Assembly: GCA_964036275.1 (NCBI GenBank)
Contig: OZ038440.1
Span: forward strand, 12,561,690-12,625,689
Length of the DNA: 64,000 bases
DNA from: Litoditis marina
Lineage: Eukaryota > Nematoda > Chromadorea > Rhabditida > Rhabditidae
Direction of reading: 5' to 3'
Shown here piece by piece: positions 1 to 12,000 of this stretch (the first letter of the stretch is position 1; every line of letters starts with the position of its first letter). A model generated the notes under the pieces. It was not told the origin of the DNA. It made no database searches and saw only the letters and a program-made list of their open reading frames with translations. The translations under genes and the position numbers were made by a program.

Positions 1-3000
1 AACTCATAATACAGTGACGAATAGTTCGGTAATCCCAGGCAAATAACAATGTATCAGCGCTATGAGTGATCTGCACGCTCAATTGTGTCTCCGACAGAGC
101 GATATCAAACTACAAAGCGGCCTAAAATGTTCTGTTTCAGAACAACCCATCGTGTCAGGTTTTTGATGACAAGATGTGGTGCACTTGCAAAGGAGACTAC
201 TGTTACAGTGATAAAACTAAGGTAAGTATCTGAACTTTTTTTTCGCTGTTAAAATGATTGCAAGTTAACTCCTTGAACAAAACTCTTCGCAATCTCATTA
301 CAATTTCAGAAAACCGTCAAAGTTTGAGTAAATGTTCTCAAAAGTTTGTTATGAGTGGCCAACAACACAAATAACAGAAAAATCGTTTTTTATGTGTTTG
401 TTCACGGTATGAGTGTGAAAAATCAATGTAACTTGAATTCTGTGCATTCTGATAAGCATCAATATCAATACTACGCTGATCTTAATCGTTCAGCTACACT
501 CGATGCGATGATAGTAAAGCTCCCCCATCGTTTTCTCGCCCCGAGCGGCTGCAAAAACATTCGCTCTGAACGATGACTAAGCGCCCCAACCCTGAGTCTC
601 CATCTTCAGTAAAAGCAACAGTTACTGAGGAGTTCTTAGTCAAGATGCAAGAAAATTATGCTTCCCTCCTAGAAGAGATCAAGTCCATCAAGAATGATCT
701 TTCTACCATGCGTTCCACCTCCATCGAAGCACCTGGCTGGTTCCAAGAGAAAATGTCAACTAATCTCAAAGGAGCGGCAACCAAGGACCCATCTATTTCT
801 TCTCTGGCCTTTTCGAGCTTCCTAATCCGTGAAGCGGCCAAAGCAACAGAGAAGAGTTTCAATGCTGTGATCGAAAAATTCGCAGATACTGTCGATCGCA
901 AAAACGACATCCATGAAGTTCTCCCATCTGACCGCAAGCTCATTGACGCCATATGTGAGAAAGGAAACCTAGTAAAACCAGTCTCATTCTCGCGCCAACC
1001 ATCGAAGAATCCCAAAAAGCCTCGAGTAATAAAGGTTCATTTCGAAACCACAAAAGACCGCAACAACTTCATTTTCAACTTCCGCAAAAACCTGCCCACC
1101 CTCCCTGATCAACCTCGTCTGCCCACTTGCCGTCGTGATATGACCGTGCCCGAACTTGATCTACTCTATTCACTGCGAAAACAATGCTATGCTGCCAATT
1201 CTCAGATGGGACAAATGAAGTACTACGTGAGAGATTTGGATATTTCCGAGCTAGCTGTTCCTCGCCCACTCAATGTACCGAATCAGTAGGTTTTGCATGG
1301 GGAGCTACCCAACCTCTCTTCTAACTCTATCCCTAGTCCTATAACTTCTCTCAAATGTCTCCTTTCGAATATAAGATCTATTGCATGTGAAACCCGTATA
1401 AAACTTGTAACCGAGCACTGTGACAGTTTGAATTTTGACCTTGTACTACTTACGGAAACTTTTCTACAGTATTCAACAATGCCAAACTCCATTACAAATT
1501 CTAACAAATACAATTGTCTCCGTTTTGACCGAGTTACTAATCAACACAAGCGCTGTGGTGGAGGCGTCCTTCTGTTCTATAAGCCTCACTTGAAAATAGT
1601 TGAAAAGGATATCTCTATTCTCAGTCATTATTCCAAGCATTTCTGTGAAATTCTCTGTTTTGACTTGCATACAAACGCTGAACAGTTTCGATTCTTTCTA
1701 GTATACCGCCCGCCTGACACCAATGCTACTCAAACAAAATTTCTTTGTAGCCATATCGAATCCTATTTTCTTCCTAATGAGAACAATGTTGTGCTTGGTG
1801 ACCTTAATTGTCCAAAAGTAGACTGGCAACTAATGACATCACCCTCCGATCAGAGTCAACGAAATTTTTTCCACTTTTGTCTAGAAAATAACATGAAACA
1901 ACTTGTGAACTTTCCTACTCATGAATCCCACAAGGGTACCAAAACTATTCTCGATGTAATTCTGTCTCAGCGAAATGATCTAATATTTAGATGTGACTCA
2001 TCCCCTCCTTTGCTCAACAGTGATCATTCATCAATAGATTTTGATTTACAGCTGTCATACGACGGCATGTCGTATCAAAATATTACACATAAAAATGTGA
2101 AGCTCATCAATTTTGCGAAAACAAACTTTGCGAAAGTAAATGAAACCATTGCGAAATTCAACTGGGAGGTACAATTCAGTCATTTCTCATCATTGCAAGG
2201 AAAGTATGATCATTTCTGTAGGCTAACGGAAGAAGTGGTCAGAGATAATACCCCTGCATGGTCAAACAAACCAAAACCCATACTACCGCTTTCTATTCGG
2301 AAATTGTTAGGTAAAAAACGAGAGGCCTACAAAACATGGCACACATCAGCTCACAGCAAAACACAATATAGGTCGATTACTAAACTCCTGAGGAAAAAGT
2401 TGACTGCATTGAGACTGAAAAACGATCAAAAAGTACTGGAATCTGGAAACGCAAGAACATTTTTCAATCACTTGCGTAGATACATGAAACCTCCAGAAAT
2501 CATTCCCCCTCTGCGCTCAGATGATGGCAAAGTTGCTTTCTCTGATCTGGAGAAATGCAATCTATTTGCAAATCAATTCTCATCTGTGTATGAGATGGAC
2601 ACTACCAGTACTTCTGACTTGGACCGATTTGAAATGCCAGTTTTTGACACTAAAATTTTTGATGTTTCATTTGAACCGCACACTGTTTACAAATACCTCA
2701 AACAACAACCATCCAAAACCACATTTTCTGCAGACTTTCTCAATCAGCTTGTTTTGAAAAAATGCGCACTATCTCTTGCATACCCCCTCTCACTCATATT
2801 CACAGAGTCCTATGAAACTGCTGTCTTGCCTAGCCAATGGAAAGTATCCTATGTCACTCCCGTGTACAAAAAGGGGCCAAAATGCACAGCGGATAACTAT
2901 AGACCTATTTCAATCACTTCAGCCGTATGCAGAGTTATGGAAAAAATGATAGCTTTTCATATCAGAACTAAATTTAATAACCGTTTTTCACCCAATCAAT

Positions 3001-6000
3001 TTGGATTTATAGGAAAAAGATCCTGCAACCTAGCGTTATTGAACTCCATTGATTTCTGGAAAAGAGAAATACATAAGAAAAAATCAGTTGATGCTATTTA
3101 TTTTGACTTCAGAAAAGCATTTGACAAAGTGTCTCATTCTAAACTTTTATTTAAACTCAAATCTTTTGGTCTAGATGACAAAATGGTTCAATGGTTCAAC
3201 AGTTTTCTCACTGACCGTACATCGTTTGTAAGAATGAATAATACTCTGTCTCAAAAATCTTTTGCCGTCACTTCTGGAGTTCTTCAAGGAACTGTCACTG
3301 GTCCTTTATTGTTCCTAATTTATATAAATGATTTATCAACTACTCTGCACAGTCGCCAAATACAACATTGTTTTTTCGCTGATGATCTAAAAATATATGG
3401 TTCTGATCCAAAAGTCATTCAAGACACCATTAACATAGTACATGATTGGTCTGTGCATTGGCGTCTTCCTCTCGCAGAAAACAAAATCAATGTACTCCAT
3501 CTTGGCGCAAAAAATGCAAGAGAAAAGTACTACATCAATGGAAAAGCAATTGAAGCAAAAGAAGTGATCAGAGATCTTGGAATCATGATTGACGAAAAGT
3601 TGAATTTTGAATCTCATATTAATCAACAGGTTGCCAAAGCTTCAGCGATTTCTACAAAAATAATTCGGTCCTTTTCTTTCTGCACCCCAAATGAGTATAT
3701 GGCATTGTTCAACACTTATGTTTCTCCTATACTTCTTTACTGTTCTGAAGTCTTCAATCCAGCGTTAAACTCTAGGTTATCCTTAGTATTAGAAGGACCA
3801 CTCAGAAGATTCACGGCTTCATCGTTTCAAAAATGCCATGTTCAGTACGATTCATACACAGATCGCTTGAACCAATTGAATGAGAAACCGTTTTATTTCA
3901 GACGTGTTAAAAATGATTTGTTACAGGCTTACAAGATAAAGTCGGGCCTATCCCAACTACCCACCGTTCCATGGAAAAACAGTAACCTCCCGAGGGATAG
4001 GCATCGACTTGTATTGTGTGATAAAATATGTGATAACAATTGGTTTTTTCCGAGAGTTGTAAAATTGTGGAATTCGATAAGTAGAGATATTGGTAGATTG
4101 GAAAATATTAATCAGTTAAAGACCTATCTAGACGTTATTGATGTAGCTGTTTTATTTGAGAACATTCCATATGCGCTTCAATAGATGATGCGAGAAATCA
4201 ACTGTTTCTCTAAAAAGCTCCCCTCAATCCGAAGATGAGAGAGTTATGCTCTCATCCCTTTGGGGACTCAGTTTATTCCTAACATCTTGTAAAACTTCTT
4301 GTTCTATGTTTTATATATGCAGGAATAAATAATAATAAAAGCTCTATTACGCTTCAAACGGAAACTTATTCTGTACATGTTGGATACGTGCGCCTTTGGC
4401 ACGTATCATCTTCTGCATTCATTGGCTAATCTCATTAGCATACACGTGGCATTCTATACTTTCTGTTCTCTACCGCATTAGCATTTCCTCACGCCTGTTT
4501 ACGTGTGTTTATACCAGTCTGCCTACGTGTTAGAAACAGTCTAGTTTATCGTCTGGCTACTGAGCGCTTGCTCAGTCGTTCATCTCTCTCTCTCACCCGT
4601 ACATATCAGGTATCAAGGTTATATTGTATTGTCTTTTATATATCCATAATAAACCTAGTATAATTAGTGTTTTGTTGTGCTATACCAAAAGGCTAACGTA
4701 TCGCCTTAAATACCTAATCGTTGTGACTTCGTGAGTACGAGGGTTACAACAGTACACGACCATCGGATTTAAAACACAATCTACTAGGAAAGTCTTGAAC
4801 TCATTTTATCTGAGAAGAGTTTTATAGTCTACAGAAGACTTTCTAACTCATGAATTGTATGTGAAGTTTATTGTTTACAGACAGACAAGTGGTGGAACTA
4901 CAAGAAAATGAAAAACAGAAACCGAAAACGTATGGAAGGATGCATAGTGAATTTGAGTGAGTGAACCTTGATAAGAATATATGTCGATGAGATAAAATCT
5001 TCTTTTTTCGATTTTTATTCAGCCTTCTTTAGGTAGGACTGTTGATAAATTTGGGGATGATACGAGTTGATACTTCCTGGTGTACCGTTTCATCTTTTCA
5101 TTGTTTCTATTTAGGTCAATAAAATTGGACATATAATTATTCCAGACAAAAACAGAAATGACGCGGAGGAAAGGAGAAAACAGCCCGGAAAAGATAAGAA
5201 GAAAAAAGGACAGCAGGGAAAGATTCAAGGAAAACAACCGCCAACTTCAAAGACTCCAGCGTCTACTGTAGCTTCGAAGAAGCCAAAGATTACGATACCT
5301 CCGAACATTCCAAAGGCCACAAAGGCTCCAGAAAAACCTAAGAATACGATATCTCCGACACGTCCAAAAATCACGACATCTCCGAAAAGTCCGAACCCTA
5401 CCAGAGCTCCGAAAACGCTGGAGATTACAGTACTTCCGAGCATTCCGAAGCCCTCAAAAGCTCCAAAAAGGCCTAAGAATACGATATCTCCGACACGTCC
5501 GAATAGAACAAACGCCCAGAAAAGTCCGAAAGTCACGAAAGCTTCAACAAGTCCAAAGCCTACGAAAGGTCCAGAACCTGTTTCGAAAGCACCACCGTCG
5601 CCTAAATCTGTCCCTGCACCAGCGAAAACACCCAAACAGACCACCAATACGAGTACTACAACAATAACAATTACTACGGTAATCACTTTTTTTTCTATCA
5701 TTCCATCACATAATCCGTAACTTAAAGTATCCTGACACCAGACCAAAAGTAATTTTCGTTATCACAGAGTTTGAAGATGGTTTCGTTGAAGTTCGAATAC
5801 GGAGTTTAATCAATAGTTGTATTTTTATATGTTATATATGTTTTCATAGCTATTGTTCAGACTCTTCTAGTCTTCAAAACCAAAAATTAACCTCATTTTC
5901 AGACCACAATACGACCTTTGCGCAAAGTGCTTCACAAGAATCCTATTCCTGGAACGTTTACGGTACACTTTCACAGATTCACGCTTGCTATTCTCTGAGC

Positions 6001-9000
6001 GAAGTACAATCATTCCTTACCATTAACTTGTTTTATTTTCACGTGAAAAATACATTATTTTGGTGGTTACGTTTGTAGTAAAAGCATGAATCTCAAAATT
6101 CCGCGTATTTGACGTACACTCTGTAGATACACGTTTCCTTTACGTTCAATTTACCTCAAAGCTTATGACGGATACCTTTGCTATATATTTCACTTTTCCG
6201 GCAATTTTTGAAAGGTAAAAACATCTCTAAATGCAAATATCATCCTCGTATGCGTATAAGGCACTACGCTGACCTGAAAATTGTATGCCCGCATAAGTGT
6301 TTTGCGCACTGACCAATTCTAGCTTGTGACAGATGTGAAGTTTGTACTGAACAAAGATGATATTCATTATACTGTTAGTCAAGTGCATAGTCGCGTGAAA
6401 CATGTTCAACACAGCTGAACTCAGAAACGTGTAATGACGAAGTGCACGATATCTCATTAGAATGCCAACTTTACCTGACTATTCAATTTACTTCTAGTAA
6501 ATTGTTCTCAGGGTGAACCTGTTGCCGACTTACTGGCAAGAATACAGGCGATGAGGGATCGCCGAGCACGAAACTCGTCCAAGAAAAAGTAAGCTCAAAT
6601 ATCACCTCTGCCGAATGATAGGTGATCTTATGTTTGTTACGAACTGGGTCGAAACGTGGAATGAAGTTGAAATTCATTTTATCATATTGATTAGTTAATT
6701 GAGATACAAAAATTGTGTTTCTAGGTTCTGAGATAAGCACATATTCAGAACACATTCTGTTGAAAACCGTCAACTGTTCTCTAATTCAGTTTGTCAATTC
6801 CCCCTGGTACATAAACTCAATGAAGTCTCCCATCATAACTTTGTTTTTTGTAGGAACTTCAGATTTTTCTCTAAGCCATCGTTGTACTCCGAGGGGTCAT
6901 AAAAGTTCACGCCTTAGAAACACGTGGTTTTTCACAACACGTTATTTCTCTCAAATGAGTTGTTCCAGAAAGGGATTCATGAAAAAGTGGGGGCCCAACG
7001 ACTGTGAGATTTGTCTTCTGCTGTGCGCCCCTTAGACAGCTACTCTCAAATGGAGCAGCTACTGCTACAAAAACCGAAAAATACTAATATACTCAAGTAT
7101 AACTGTTCATTACAAACATACAAAAGTCGTAAAATATTTTTTCAAACCTGTAAACTAGAATCTACAAATCACAGATGTTAACTCAACGTAGTCAATTGTA
7201 AAGTTTCTGGTGTTGTGCACAATGGTTTGCAGTTTTTTGTCGTTACTTCAACTCTAGGTGCTACGCTTGTCATATTATTCAACAGTTGTTCTCTCTTTCG
7301 CAGCTGTGATTTGTAGATTCTAGTTTACAGGTTTGAAAAAATATTTTACGACTTTTGTATGTTTGTAATGAACAGTTATACTTGAGTATATTAGTATTTT
7401 TCGGTTTTTGTAGCAGTAGCTGCTCCATTTGAGAGTAGCTGTCTAAGGGGCGCACAGCAGAAGACAAATCTCACAGTCGTTGGGCCCCCACTTTTTCATG
7501 AATTTTTCTCTTTTTGTATACATGCCGTAGGTATGTAGTTTAATCTGTACGGTGCAGATAAAATTGTTTTCTCAATGAACCACTTGTCAAGAATTACCAT
7601 CATTTGAAAAAATATGACGTCAACATTGCAGTTCTAAAAACTTACTTCATATGCTCTTCAGAATCCCAGAATACTTCATGTTTGAATAAAGTTTCGTCGT
7701 GAATTGACGTTTTTTAAGAATTTTTCAGCATTCGAAAAAAACATATTTTACGTCAATTTTTTTTTAAAGTTGACGTCATCTGGTCTCCAGAATCCCAGAA
7801 TACGTCACTCTTAGATTGAGTTTCACCGTTAATTGACCCTTTCTGAGATATTACCATCATTTGAAAATATATGTGACGTCAACTTTGCACTTTTCAAAAA
7901 TGACGTCATCCGAGCTCCAGAATCCTCGATGACGTCATCAGTAGAAGACTTATGTCTAAATCGATGTCAGTTTATGTCGTGGTATCATACTTCAAATTTT
8001 ACTTGAATTGGTTAGGACTGAGCTGAGTTATAACTCAATTTGATTTACCCCGACAGAGACGGCGAGAGAGTGCACGAAATGAAGAGACGCAGAGACATTT
8101 TCAAAGACCTATAACTTAATGAAAAAGAATTTTTTTCGAAAAAAAGTTTGCGCCCCCAAAGTTTGAGTGGGGTATCTATCGTGCCCCAAATTTTCAGTCA
8201 AATCGGGTCACACATAAAAATATCCCAGGAGTGCGCACCAACACACACAAACACACACACGACGGAAGTTGGCGGTCTGCATGAAGCGCATAACGTCATA
8301 ACTCGGCTCAAACACAATCAATTTCGTTCAAATTCCGAACATAGCTTGTAAATGTGCCATAGAAAATCAGAAAATCATAAAAAGTTCTGATTTGCACAAT
8401 TGGACCTTTTTGAGAGTGAACTAAAAAAATGAAAGCGCGCATTAGCCTGACCAAAGACAAATCTCGCACAGCGCTTCGCGATTCAACATCACTCTTTCTC
8501 AATTCAATTCATCATCACTATATCAACAATACTTTATCTGCTCATCAAAATATATCATTTCAATTTTTAACTTTGACGTCATATGGGCTTCATAGTGGCA
8601 GATGACGTCATTTTTCCATGAAGTTCAATCGTTACATAAGTAATCTCTGACTTTTACTGTCGTTTGAGAAAATATTTCACATTTTTGCACTTTTCGATTA
8701 TGACGTCATCCGAGCTCCAGAATCCTCGATGACGTCATCAGTAGAAGACATACATCTAAATCGATGTCTCGTGTAAGTTTTGAATTTCCTTGTTAATTGG
8801 ACATTTGCTAACTGACTAACCGTCGTTTGAAAACATATTTGACGTCAACTTTTCACTTTTCAACTATGACGTCATATGGCCTTCAGAATGGCAGATGACG
8901 TCATTTTTCCATGAAGTTCAATCGTTACATAACTGATCTCTGACTTTTACTGTCGTTTGAGAAAATATTTCACATTTTTGCACTTTTCGATTATGACGTC

Positions 9001-12000
9001 ATCCGAGCTCCAGAATCCTCGATGACGTCATCAGTAGAAGACTTACATCTAAATCGATGTCAGTTCATGTCTTGGTATCATACTTCAAATTTTACTTGAA
9101 TTGGTTAGGACTGAGCTGAGTTATAACGCGATTTGATTTACCCCGACAGAGAGGGCGAGAGAGTGCACGAAATGAAGAGACGCAGAGACATTTTCGAATA
9201 CCTATAACTTGATGAAAAATAATTTTTTTCGAAAAAAAGTTTGCGCCCCCAAGGTTTGAGTGGAACATCTATTGTGTCCCCAATTTTCAGTCAAATCGGT
9301 TCACACATAAAAATTTCCCAGGAGTGCGCACCTACACAGACACACACACACACGACGGAAGTTGGCGCTCTTGATGAAGCGAAAACGTCATAACTTTGCT
9401 CAAACTTGACCGATTTCGTTCAAATTTCGAACATAGCTTGTAAATGTGCCATAGAAAATCAGCAAATCATAAAAAGTTCTGATTTGCACAATTGGACCTT
9501 TTTGAGAGTGAACTAAAAAAATGAAAGCGCGCATTAGCCGGACCAAAGACAAATCTCGCACAGCGCTTCGCGCTGAGCGCGATTCGTTTTCAAGTGGTGG
9601 TACGTTTTTGTGATTATCGCCCTGTTGGCCTCGTTGGGTATGTTTGGAGTTGTTGCGTGGTCAGCAGCAACCAGGAAGAAGAGATGTGGGTTTTATGGAA
9701 TCAAAATAAGTTGTAGAATGTTGGCCGCAAACTCTGCATGAACTGGACATAAATAATATAGTAGAGTGAAACTTGAATCAGTGAAGAAGCATATCAGTAT
9801 TTGTATAAAAAAAGAATGTAAAGTGAGAAACGATTAGCTTTTGAGATTGAACTGCATGGAATGTAGAAAAAGAGGTCAATAACTCGAGAGGGAAATGAAA
9901 AATCTAATCTCGCGAATTTCATGAGTCAAACACACTTTGGTTTTCTACTGAGAACGAACTTGCAGCAAACAAACATTAGTTGAAACGTCCGAATATGATA
10001 ATTTCTCACCACTGTTAACTGATTCGAAACTGTTAACAGAACACAATATACTAGTGAATTGAGTATTTACGTGAAGTTAGCACTCTAATGAGGAATGGTG
10101 CACTTTGTCTTTCTCTTCACTTTTGTGAGTTCTGCTGTGTTTAACATGTTTCACGTGACTGTGCGATTGATTGACAGTATAGCTTTTTTTTTCAGATAGG
10201 TTTCAGTGTTAGCGGAATGTTCTCAAAGGGCACTTATTTCCTGATTTAGTTCGTCAGGATGATCATGAAAATTGCGAGATCAGATTTTTCATTTCCCTCT
10301 CGAGTTATTGACCTCCTTTTCTACATTCCATGCAGTTCATTCTCGAAAGCTAATCGTTTTTCACTTTACATTCGTTTTTCTATACAAATTGACCTCTTTT
10401 TCTATATTTCCGAAGGAAATAATGAATTAATAGATATGAAATGAGAACATCTAATCAATTATTGCTTTTTGAAAGTTTATTCAACTCAACAGGTGAAACT
10501 TTGTTGATTTGTAAAACATGAACTGCCTTACAAGTTTGGTTTCTTTTCTATTTCTGCCCGGAACTATATAATCAATCCGTGATTTCGGGCAGCGCACGTG
10601 TGGCACTGTCCTTTGCTTTCCTTCTCAGTGGCCATTTGGTCGAATCGGGGAAGCAGCGCATTACGCCCACTAGGCCGAGGGTTCGAATTCCTTCACAGAC
10701 CTCAATTTTGTTTTTGATCAGCCGCCGCGCCACGCGGCCGCTGTCGGAAGCCATTTTTGCGAGATAATTTCAAGAATAACTGTAGATCACTAGTCGCACA
10801 TTAAATATCGAATAGCTCAATGATTTACGATTACCTTTCCACTTTCCTCCTCTATCTCTCTCTCTCTATCAAAATCTCAAAAATCCGTTCAGGAGTTTTT
10901 GAGAAAATGGCATTAAACCACTTTTGAAAGTCCGCAATGTTGTGATCAAAAACTAATCTGCGCAGCGCTCCGCGCTGCGCGCAATTCAATATTTAATATT
11001 TATTTAACACATTCATGTACTCGACACATAGTACAATTATGAACTAATGTATCACATGGTGTTCTCTCAACTTCTTGCTTCATTGGCCGACATTGTTTTC
11101 TTGCGCTCTGAAGCATATCAGTACGCATGTCGAAATTTTGATGAAAATTGTAAATGTGAGAATACAAATATAGATAAGAATTTCATTTTCCTTCACAGGT
11201 GCGGCATATTGGAAGAAAAGAGAAGAAGAGAAAGGTTCGAAAAGTCCGATCAAGCAATCGAAGGATATGATCAAAGATGTAGTCATTGAAGTTATTCCGG
11301 AAGAGAAGATTCAAAAGAAAGGACCTCTTCATTTGCAGAAGAAGTTCATTGGAGAGATTGTTGGTTTTCGTTTTGATCTATTTTCTCACGTTTGTTCACG
11401 GTCACTCACATAACCGACTGAGTAATAATAAGTATGAATTACCATATTATGGAAGAGTACTCTTGTGATTCCCCAATCGGGCGCAGCGCGGAGCGCTGCG
11501 CAGATTAGTTTTCGTTCAGAGGTCTGCAGACATTACAATGCAGTTTATTACAATTTTCTTCAAAGCACGTCGACCATTTCTCTATATATTTGCATGAACT
11601 ACTGAAGGGCAACACGTCTACAAGAAATTGAGTTCACGTTCCAAGAAAAAATTTGTTGAGAGGAGTTAGAGGACCCAACGTCTCGCAGAAATGGCTTCCG
11701 TGCGGGGCGGCGGCGGCGGCGACAAAAGTGTCCGCCTCCTCAAATCTGGGCATAGTTTTGCTCAAAATCAACTTATTCCGAAATTTCTTACACTGTTAAA
11801 AAGCCATATAAAAGTGGAGGTATACGTATTTTCAGGTGTGTCGTAAATTTGAATATTACGTGTGAGACGGCCGAAAATGGTCTCGCAAAAAATTATGGAT
11901 AGACCGGTTTTGTGAAAATTAAAATGAAAGAGTTTAACGTGTAGTAGGAAGAAAATGAAAAAGTTTAACGTGTAGTAGGAAGACTTTTTCCAATGGAGAT

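Larger units (their letters stand above)
340..4340 (+). mobile_element. CR1/jockey-group LINE, apparently full length
   Basis: Two adjacent ORFs (573-1289 and 1293-4184) encode an ORF1-like protein and an endonuclease plus reverse transcriptase. A short 3' UTR ends in a small AATAAT-type repeat near 4325-4338, a tail style typical of CR1/L2-like elements rather than poly(A). The 5' limit is not defined by sequence alone. No target-site duplication could be confirmed. It lies in sense orientation in an intron of P1. Both ORFs are uninterrupted, so the insertion is probably recent. Confidence 0.8.
222..4880. other. P1 intron 3, filled by a LINE and a solo LTR
   Basis: The intron starts with GTAAGT at 222 and ends TTTACAG at 4880. 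It holds a LINE with two ORFs (573-4184) and a solo LTR (4378-4751). Nothing else coding was seen. Confidence 0.8.

Noticed and set aside
355..576. Small ORF upstream of LINE ORF1
   Set aside because: Lies in the LINE 5' region, has no recognisable domain and overlaps ORF1 by four bases; probably chance.
5225..5746. 173-residue Phe/Gly/Val-rich ORF on the - strand
   Set aside because: Antisense of the P1 stalk exon, which has correct splice phases on the + strand.
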